Shown here piece by piece: positions 41,501 through 46,525 of a stretch of 46,525 nucleotides of DNA. The stretch covers positions 1-46,525 of the forward strand of contig JAGTRY010000024.1 of NCBI GenBank assembly GCA_018262235.1, written 5' to 3'. The DNA is from Pseudomonadota bacterium (GTDB lineage Bacteria; Pseudomonadota; Gammaproteobacteria; Burkholderiales; Rhodocyclaceae). Positions within the stretch are counted from its first letter, which is position 1. Every line of letters starts with the position of its first letter. Under the pieces are notes generated by a model, which worked only from the letters and a program-made list of their open reading frames with translations, did not search any database and was not told the DNA's origin. Both the position numbers and the translations under genes were made by a program.

Positions 41501-42108
41501 CAGAGAACCGGAACTGTCTGGGCGAAGCTGGGCCGTTCGGAGAGTCTTTCGGCATACGCCGCGAGGGCCGGGTGTTCTGTGCGCCAATCCAGTTGGGGCA
41601 GGCGGAAATCCAGCCACAGCAGGCAACAGCCCGCAGCGATGTCGGCACGGCTGAAGGCATCGCCGATCAGCCAGTCCTTGCCGGCCAGATGCTTTTCCAG
41701 CGCGACCAGGCCGCAGGAAACCTTGCCATGCTGACGCTCCATGACGCTGGTATCGCGTTTTTCTGCCGTGCGGCGAACCTCAAGTACCCAGATCACGCCG
41801 GCATCGGTGATCCCGTCGGCCAGCGCTTCGAGCTGTTTCACGCGCAGGGCGGCGAGTGCGTCGGCGGGCAAGGCTGGCGCATAGACGCCGAGTGTTTCCA
41901 GATAATCCGCAATGATCGGCGAGTCGAAGAAGACTTCGCCGCTGCTGGTGACGAGTGCCGGCACCTTGCCGAGCGGATTGAAATCGGAGACGTGGTTGCC
42001 GGGTTCCCAGGGCGGATCGTTGACGAATTCAAATGGAATGCCCTTTTCAAGCAAGAGCACGCGGATCTTGCGGACGTAGGGGCTGGTGAGCGAGGCGATC
42101 AGTTTCAT
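41500..42108 (-). CDS. Glutathione S-transferase family protein
   Basis: The 202-residue product has an N-terminal thioredoxin-like domain starting [27 protein letters not shown] and the GSH-site [28 protein letters not shown] helical C-terminal domain follows with [13 protein letters not shown]. The ATG at 42108 has an AGGAG site seven bases upstream. It lies 29 bases after the hydrolase gene and is coupled to the ABC ATPase. It is distinct from the GST at 30708-31349. Confidence 0.9.
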   Translation of the reverse strand: MKLIASLTSPYVRKIRVLLLEKGIPFEFVNDPPWEPGNHVSDFNPLGKVPALVTSSGEVFFDSPIIADYLETLGVYAPALPADALAALRVKQLEALADGITDAGVIWVLEVRRTAEKRDTSVMERQHGKVSCGLVALEKHLAGKDWLIGDAFSRADIAAGCCLLWLDFRLPQLDWRTEHPALAAYAERLSERPSFAQTVPVL

Positions 42109-42137
42109 GGCGGGACTCCTTCTGTTTTTGCATTCCG

Positions 42138-42809
42138 CTAGGCAGCGTGGGGCTCGTGGCATTCACATGATGAGCGATTGATGATGTCTTTCAGGCTGTG
42201 CAGGCGACCGTGGAAGAAATGTCCCGCTCCGGGGACGACCACGACCGGCAGATCCAGGGGCTCGGCCCAGGCCAGCACATTCGCCAGTGGCACGGTTTCG
42301 TCCTTGGAACCATGGATGACCAGTGTGTCTGGCCCGACGGCTTCGGTGTCGTACTGGCGGGCGCCTTCCACGAAACCGGCGGCCGTGCCGACCAGGATCA
42401 GGCGGCGGGCCGGTGTACCGGCTTCGGCCAGGCGGCGGGCAACGCGGGTCTGTACGAAGGCGCCGAACGAAAAGCCGGCGAGCACGGTGGGGTGGCTCGT
42501 GTCGAGCTGCCAGTGCGCGTGTGCCCAGTCGAGCACCGCGAGCAGATCGTCGGTTTCCGCGCCGCCGTTGTCATGCGCGCCAACGGAGGCGCCTACGCCA
42601 CGGAAGTTCGGGCGCAGGGCGACATAGCCCAGATCGCGCAGGGTTCGCGCCAGGGTGTAGGCGACCTTGTTGGTGTTGGTGCCGCCGAACAGCGGATGCG
42701 GATGGGCGACCAGCGCAATGCCGCGCGGTGCGGCAGGCGCATCGATGAGCAGCTCGATCTTGCCGTCCGGGCCGTCAATCAGTTCGGTCTGGGTGGGCGT
42801 GGCTTTCAT
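42138..42809 (-). CDS. Alpha/beta hydrolase (COG2945-like)
   Basis: The 223-residue protein is a dienelactone-hydrolase-like alpha/beta hydrolase of the COG2945 type. It shows LVAHPHPLFGGTNTNKV, LRPNFRGVGASVG, the nucleophile Ser in AGFSFGA, an Asp in VIHGSKDETVP, and His in VVPGAGHFFHGRL. The C-terminus has Cys and His residues (SSCECHEPHAA). The substrate is unknown. The ATG at 42809 overlaps the ferredoxin stop as ATGA. Confidence 0.9.
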   Translation of the reverse strand: MKATPTQTELIDGPDGKIELLIDAPAAPRGIALVAHPHPLFGGTNTNKVAYTLARTLRDLGYVALRPNFRGVGASVGAHDNGGAETDDLLAVLDWAHAHWQLDTSHPTVLAGFSFGAFVQTRVARRLAEAGTPARRLILVGTAAGFVEGARQYDTEAVGPDTLVIHGSKDETVPLANVLAWAEPLDLPVVVVPGAGHFFHGRLHSLKDIINRSSCECHEPHAA

Positions 42810-43117
42810 CGTTTGAGACGCTCCACGATCCGGCCGTGCTGCAGATGCTCGCGGATGATTTCATCGATGTCTTCCTTGTCGATGAAGGTGTACCAGGTGC
42901 CTTCCGGATAGACCACCAGCACCGGGCCGTCGTCGCAGCGGCCAAGGCAGCCGGCCTTGTTGATGCGGATCTGGCCGGCTCCGCTCAGACCGAGTGCCTT
43001 GATCTGTTCCTTGGCGTAGGTCTGCAGGGCGCTGGCGCCGTGGTTGTTGCAGCAGGTGTCGGGGGCTTCACGCTGATTGCAGCAGAAAAATACGTGGTGT
43101 TTGTAATAGGTAGTCAT
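42806..43117 (-). CDS. Thioredoxin-like 2Fe-2S ferredoxin
   Basis: This 103-residue protein matches the thioredoxin-like (Shethna-type) 2Fe-2S ferredoxins. Cluster Cys are in FFCCNQREAPDTCC near the N-terminus and GCLGRCDDGPVLVVYPEG. The double Cys pairs give several candidate ligands. It heads the run of minus-strand genes through the ABC transporter and is coupled to the hydrolase. The ATG at 43117 begins MTTYYKHHVFF. Confidence 0.92.
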   Translation of the reverse strand: MTTYYKHHVFFCCNQREAPDTCCNNHGASALQTYAKEQIKALGLSGAGQIRINKAGCLGRCDDGPVLVVYPEGTWYTFIDKEDIDEIIREHLQHGRIVERLKR

Positions 43118-43242
43118 GATGTTGGGGGCGATTCGGATTGCGGATCGATTATAGGCGGTTGCGGCACTGAAGAATCGGCCCGGCCGCCCGTAATACTGCT
43201 GTCACCTGCTCGTTGCGCAGTGTCCTGCGCGCCCATGTTCCT

Positions 43243-44022
43243 GTGAAATACGCCCTGATCGCCGATCTGCACGGCAACCTCGAAGCACTTGAAGCCATTC
43301 TTGCCCATGCGGGCGGGCAGGGGGTCGGGCGCTACATTTTTCTGGGCGACATGGTTGGATATGGCCCGGACCCGGAACGCGTGCTGGAAGTATGCCGGCA
43401 CATGGTCAGCGCGGGCGATGCCCTGGCGGTGCTGGGCAATCATGATGCGGCTGCGTGTGGACGTGACGCGACCCACGCCATGAATGATGCGGCGCGGGCC
43501 GCCATCGAATGGACCCGCAGCTGCCTCAAGCCCCGTCATCAGCAGTGGCTGGCAAGTCTGCCTTTGATGCTGCAGCGTGACCGCATGACCTGGGTTCATG
43601 CTTCCGCCTGGCGCCCGGCAGCGTGGACCTACATCCACAATGCGCGTGAGGCCCGCAACAGCTTGCGGGAAGCGGGTTCGACATGGGTCTTCAGCGGCCA
43701 TGTGCATGACCCGATGCTGTACTACACCTGCAGCGACCTGCGTGTCGTGGGCGTGCGTCTGCTCGAGCGTCGCCCCACGATCCTGCAACCGCGTCGTGAC
43801 TGGCTTGCAATTGTGGGGTCGGCCGGGCAACCCCGTGATGGCATGCCCGGTGCGCGGTACGCTGTGTTCGATAGAGTCCGTATGGAATACACGATCCATC
43901 GTCTGGCCTACGACAGTGCAGCAACGGCGGCCAAGATCCGTGCGGCTGGTTTGCCCGAGCGCTTTGCCCGGCATGTGGAGGGTGCAGTGCTGGTACGTCC
44001 CGGCACCTCAGGCATTGAGTAG
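43243..44022 (+). CDS. Metallophosphoesterase family protein
   Basis: The 259-residue protein has the calcineurin-like fold with metal motifs ALIADLHGNLEAL (D-x-H), FLGDMVGYGPDPERV (GD), VLGNHDAA (GNHD) and FSGHVHDPM (GHxH). It resembles the YfcE/ApaH-like group of small phosphodiesterases; the substrate is unknown. The start is the GTG at 43243, since the family begins (M)KYALIADLHGN; a TTG at 43213 is also in frame. The stop overlaps the hybrid kinase by 15 bases tail to tail. Confidence 0.9.
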   Translation: MKYALIADLHGNLEALEAILAHAGGQGVGRYIFLGDMVGYGPDPERVLEVCRHMVSAGDALAVLGNHDAAACGRDATHAMNDAARAAIEWTRSCLKPRHQQWLASLPLMLQRDRMTWVHASAWRPAAWTYIHNAREARNSLREAGSTWVFSGHVHDPMLYYTCSDLRVVGVRLLERRPTILQPRRDWLAIVGSAGQPRDGMPGARYAVFDRVRMEYTIHRLAYDSAATAAKIRAAGLPERFARHVEGAVLVRPGTSGIE

Positions 44023-45906
44023 CCAGGCGCTGATCATGCTGCGCAGGGCCTGGAGTGAAACGGGTTTGGTGATGTAATCATCCATGCCGGCCTCCAGCGC
44101 GGCCTGCCTGTCATCACGCATGGCGTCGGCACTGACTCCCACGATGCGCGTGGTCACGCCGGATCTGCGCAGTGCCCGGGTGGCTTCCAGACCATCCATT
44201 TCCGGCATGTGGGTATCCATCAAGATGATGTCATACGTGTTGGCGCGGCAGGCTTCCAGCGCCTTCAGACCATTGCTGGCGGTCGTGATGGATTGCGCCC
44301 CCAGCTTCTGGAGCAGATTGCTCAGCACCACGACATTGATGGTGTTGTCTTCCACCACCAGAATGCGTGCACTGGCCGGAACGTGTGCGTCCAGAAGCGG
44401 TGCAGGCTGTGCGGCTGCAGTCTGGCTGTTCGTCAGCCCCATGTTGATCTCGAACCAGAACTCGGCGCCCGAGCCGGTTTCGCTCCGCACGCCGATCTGC
44501 CCGCCCATCAATTCACACAGCATGCGGCAGATCGAGAGCCCGAGGCCGGTCCCACCGAAGCGGCGCGTGGTGCTCATGTCCGCCTGTTCGAATGGGGTGA
44601 AGATATGCGCTTGCTTGTCCGAAGGGATGCCAATCCCCGTGTCCTGGACGGAGAAACGCAGCCTGACCTGATCCGCTTGCCGGCCCAGCTCGTGCACCTT
44701 GATGTGGATGCTGCCCTGGGCCGTGAATTTGAAGGCATTCCCGATCAGATTGACCAGGATCTGGCGCAGGCGGACCGGATCTCCTTGCAGATTGTCGGCA
44801 GTGCCGGGCGCGATCTCGCAACGGTAGTCGAGGCCTTTGTCCCGCATCTGGATGGTGAACAGGCGGCCGAGATCGCCCAGCAGTTCGCCAAGCCGGAAAT
44901 CCGTCTTCTCCAGCGCCAGCTTGCGTGCCTCGATCTTTGAGTAATCCAGGATGTCATTGATGATCGCAAGCAAGGCCTCGCCAGAATTGCGCATGGTGCT
45001 CACGTAATCACGTTGCTCGGCATCCAGCGTGGTGGTTTCGAGCAGCTGTGCCATGCCGATGATGCCATTCATCGGGGTGCGGATCTCGTGCGACATCATG
45101 GCCAGGAATTCACCCTTGGCACGGCTGGCGGATGTCGCCGCATCACGGGCAGCAATCAGTTGCTGCTCGGCCGTATGGCGTTGCGTGACATCGGTAAAAC
45201 AATACACCCGGGCAATCGTCTGCTCGCCGTGGCGGGCAGGGCGAGACTTGCATTCGAACATGCGCCCGTCGGCCAGCGCCAGCGTATCGAAAGACTCGCC
45301 TTCCTCATCCTGATGGAGTTCAAGAATGCTTTCGCCATACAGGGCGGGGTTCGCCAGCTGGCTCACGATGAAGGCGATCAGACGCCCGTCTTCGTGGCGC
45401 AGCAGCAGATCGTTCGGGATCCGCCACATCTGCGAGAAACGCCGGTTCATGTTGCTGATGTTGCCGTTCCGGTCACGGACCAGAATGCCATCGGCCGTCG
45501 CCTCCAGCGTGGCCCGCAACTGCGAGGCCATGCGCGCGAGCTCTTCCTCCGCCCGCTTCTGGCTGGAGATGCTGTGCGCACGGATCACGATCCAGCCCGG
45601 CTCGCCGGGAAGGCGCGAGACCGACTTGGACGTGGCCAGCATGGTGCCATTGCCGCACTGGTACAAACCTTCTGCGTCGAGCAGATCGGCGCTGCCGCCG
45701 CTACGCACTTCTTCCCAGAAAAACACGTCGGACAATGCACATTCAATATCCGTGATCGGCGTTCCGATCAGTTCATCCTGGCCGTAGCCCAGCAGATGCA
45801 ATGCAGCCGGATTCGCCGCCTGGATTTCCAGAGAAACCGGGTTGACCAGCAGCAGGATTTCGCTGGCCGCACCAAGCAGCACGGCATCCAGCTCAGCCTG
45901 GCTCAT
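44008..45906 (-). CDS. Hybrid sensor histidine kinase (PAS-PAS-HisKA-HATPase-REC)
   Basis: The 632-residue protein is cytosolic, with no membrane helix. Order: PAS (about 1-110), PAS (about 130-245), coiled coil, HisKA with His in [12 protein letters not shown], HATPase with [19 protein letters not shown] and [13 protein letters not shown], and a C-terminal receiver with the acidic pair in VVEDN, phosphoacceptor Asp in [13 protein letters not shown] and Lys in YITKP. No HPt domain is included, so signal may pass to a separate HPt. The ATG at 45906 overlaps the HD-GYP stop as ATGA. Confidence 0.92.
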   Translation of the reverse strand: MSQAELDAVLLGAASEILLLVNPVSLEIQAANPAALHLLGYGQDELIGTPITDIECALSDVFFWEEVRSGGSADLLDAEGLYQCGNGTMLATSKSVSRLPGEPGWIVIRAHSISSQKRAEEELARMASQLRATLEATADGILVRDRNGNISNMNRRFSQMWRIPNDLLLRHEDGRLIAFIVSQLANPALYGESILELHQDEEGESFDTLALADGRMFECKSRPARHGEQTIARVYCFTDVTQRHTAEQQLIAARDAATSASRAKGEFLAMMSHEIRTPMNGIIGMAQLLETTTLDAEQRDYVSTMRNSGEALLAIINDILDYSKIEARKLALEKTDFRLGELLGDLGRLFTIQMRDKGLDYRCEIAPGTADNLQGDPVRLRQILVNLIGNAFKFTAQGSIHIKVHELGRQADQVRLRFSVQDTGIGIPSDKQAHIFTPFEQADMSTTRRFGGTGLGLSICRMLCELMGGQIGVRSETGSGAEFWFEINMGLTNSQTAAAQPAPLLDAHVPASARILVVEDNTINVVVLSNLLQKLGAQSITTASNGLKALEACRANTYDIILMDTHMPEMDGLEATRALRRSGVTTRIVGVSADAMRDDRQAALEAGMDDYITKPVSLQALRSMISAWLLNA

Positions 45907-46525
45907 TTGCGGCCCCCGTTCTGGGCCGCGTCGGTATCGAAGAAATAGGTGACGCGTTTGCGCGGGCTCAGGTAGTCATACACGGCGGCCGGCAACTGGA
46001 TCGGGCGGATGGCCTTGCTGATGTTGATCTCCGGTTCCTGCTCCAGATCAAGCATGATCGCCTCTTCCTTTGGCACTTCCGGATCATAGACCAGCACCCA
46101 GGGGCGTAACGGCTTTTGCGGATTGACCGATTGCACCAGCGCCAGCGCATCGTTTGAAAGCTTGACGATGCTGCCTGGCGGATAGACACCCAGACAGCGG
46201 ATCATCAACTGCAACACCTTGGGCTCGAATTTGCTGCGCCGCTGCGCAAACATCAGTGAAAGCGCTTCGTGCGGCGTGAGCGCCTTGTTCAGATCGAGCG
46301 GGTTGCACAGATTGTCGTAGTAATTCACCAGCGAAATGATGCGGGCCAGCCGGTTGATCGCCTCACCCTTGAGCCCCTTCGGATAACCGGACCCATCCGC
46401 CATCTCGTGATGCTGGAAGATCACGACCTGAATGGCTTCCGGCAAGCCGGCCCGCTGAGCGATACGCACCCCGTATTCGCAATGCATTTTGCGGAGTTCG
46501 ATCTCGGCATGGGTCAGCTCATCCG
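45903..46525 (-). CDS. HD-GYP phosphodiesterase, 5' end cut by window edge
   Basis: HD-GYP proteins hydrolyse cyclic-di-GMP. About 206 C-terminal residues are present, and the frame stays open to the window end (upstream of the first ATG it reads DELTHAEIELRK). The HHEMADGSGYPKGLKG block is the HHE and GYP part of the active site, followed by INRLARIISLVNYYDNLC. The HD dyad would lie beyond the edge. The remaining C-terminal part (about 115-206) is an added domain with no clear match. It is coupled to the hybrid kinase. Confidence 0.88.
   Translation of the reverse strand, partial: DELTHAEIELRKMHCEYGVRIAQRAGLPEAIQVVIFQHHEMADGSGYPKGLKGEAINRLARIISLVNYYDNLCNPLDLNKALTPHEALSLMFAQRRSKFEPKVLQLMIRCLGVYPPGSIVKLSNDALALVQSVNPQKPLRPWVLVYDPEVPKEEAIMLDLEQEPEINISKAIRPIQLPAAVYDYLSPRKRVTYFFDTDAAQNGGRK

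Noticed and set aside
43114-43974. Minus-strand frame opposite the metallophosphoesterase
   Set aside because: The plus strand encodes all five metallophosphoesterase metal motifs; the minus frame is its shadow.

Overview
The window looks like chromosome of a GC-rich betaproteobacterium, plausibly near the Rhodocyclales (for example Uliginosibacterium or Zoogloea relatives). This is inferred from gene order and protein character (DUF971-ubiE-Tim44-ubiJ, dusB-fis-purH, a NodI/NodJ-type ABC pair, PhoB/PhoR style); no rRNA marker is present. No tRNA, rRNA, CRISPR array, prophage or insertion sequence was seen. Most genes are housekeeping. The accessory pieces are the first 1.3 kb, the two pectin-related lipoproteins and one REP-associated transposase.

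Layout. 1-1.4 kb: an orphan protein with a HEPN-like motif, set among three palindromic intergenic repeats. 1.4-5.66 kb (minus): class Ia ribonucleotide reductase nrdA-nrdB, preceded by a cobalamin riboswitch and two candidate NrdR boxes. 5.66-10 kb (minus): ubiquinone genes ubiJ and ubiE, a Tim44-like membrane protein, an M48 peptidase fused to a type IV pilin-like domain, and a DUF971 protein. 10-12.2 kb (plus): phoB-phoR behind a Pho box; phoR has no normal start codon. 12.1-13.8 kb (minus): an unrecognised protein overlapping the phoR tail. 14-16.4 kb (minus): a zinc module of Zur regulator, ZIP permease and COG0523 GTPase. 16.5-20.5 kb (plus): two secreted lipoproteins, a pectin methylesterase and a rhamnogalacturonan-acetylesterase-like SGNH hydrolase, with the same signal peptide and Ser-linker design and a shared upstream block.

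20.6-24.9 kb: single genes (TIGR02647 protein, M14-like deacylase, YciA thioesterase, SelO, DUF1993). 25-29.9 kb (plus): dusB-fis, then purH-pagP-purD, with a lipid A palmitoyltransferase inside a purine run. 29.9-34.3 kb (minus): a GST-VOC-Hsp15 operon and an slt-CMD-YbaK operon. 34.4-35 kb (plus): 5-formyl-THF cyclo-ligase. 35-43.1 kb (minus): a co-directional run of 2Fe-2S ferredoxin, hydrolase, GST, ABC ATPase, RAYT transposase, ABC permease, sensor kinase, cutA and dsbD. The transposase and its inverted REP pair sit between the two ABC genes. 43.2-46.5 kb: a plus-strand metallophosphoesterase, then a minus-strand pair of an HD-GYP protein (cut by the window edge) and a hybrid sensor kinase.

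The most notable signals are the stacked B12 and NrdR control of nrdAB, the M48-pilin fusion, the apparent AUU start of phoR, the REP/RAYT insertion in a transporter operon, and the shared upstream block of the two pectin enzymes.
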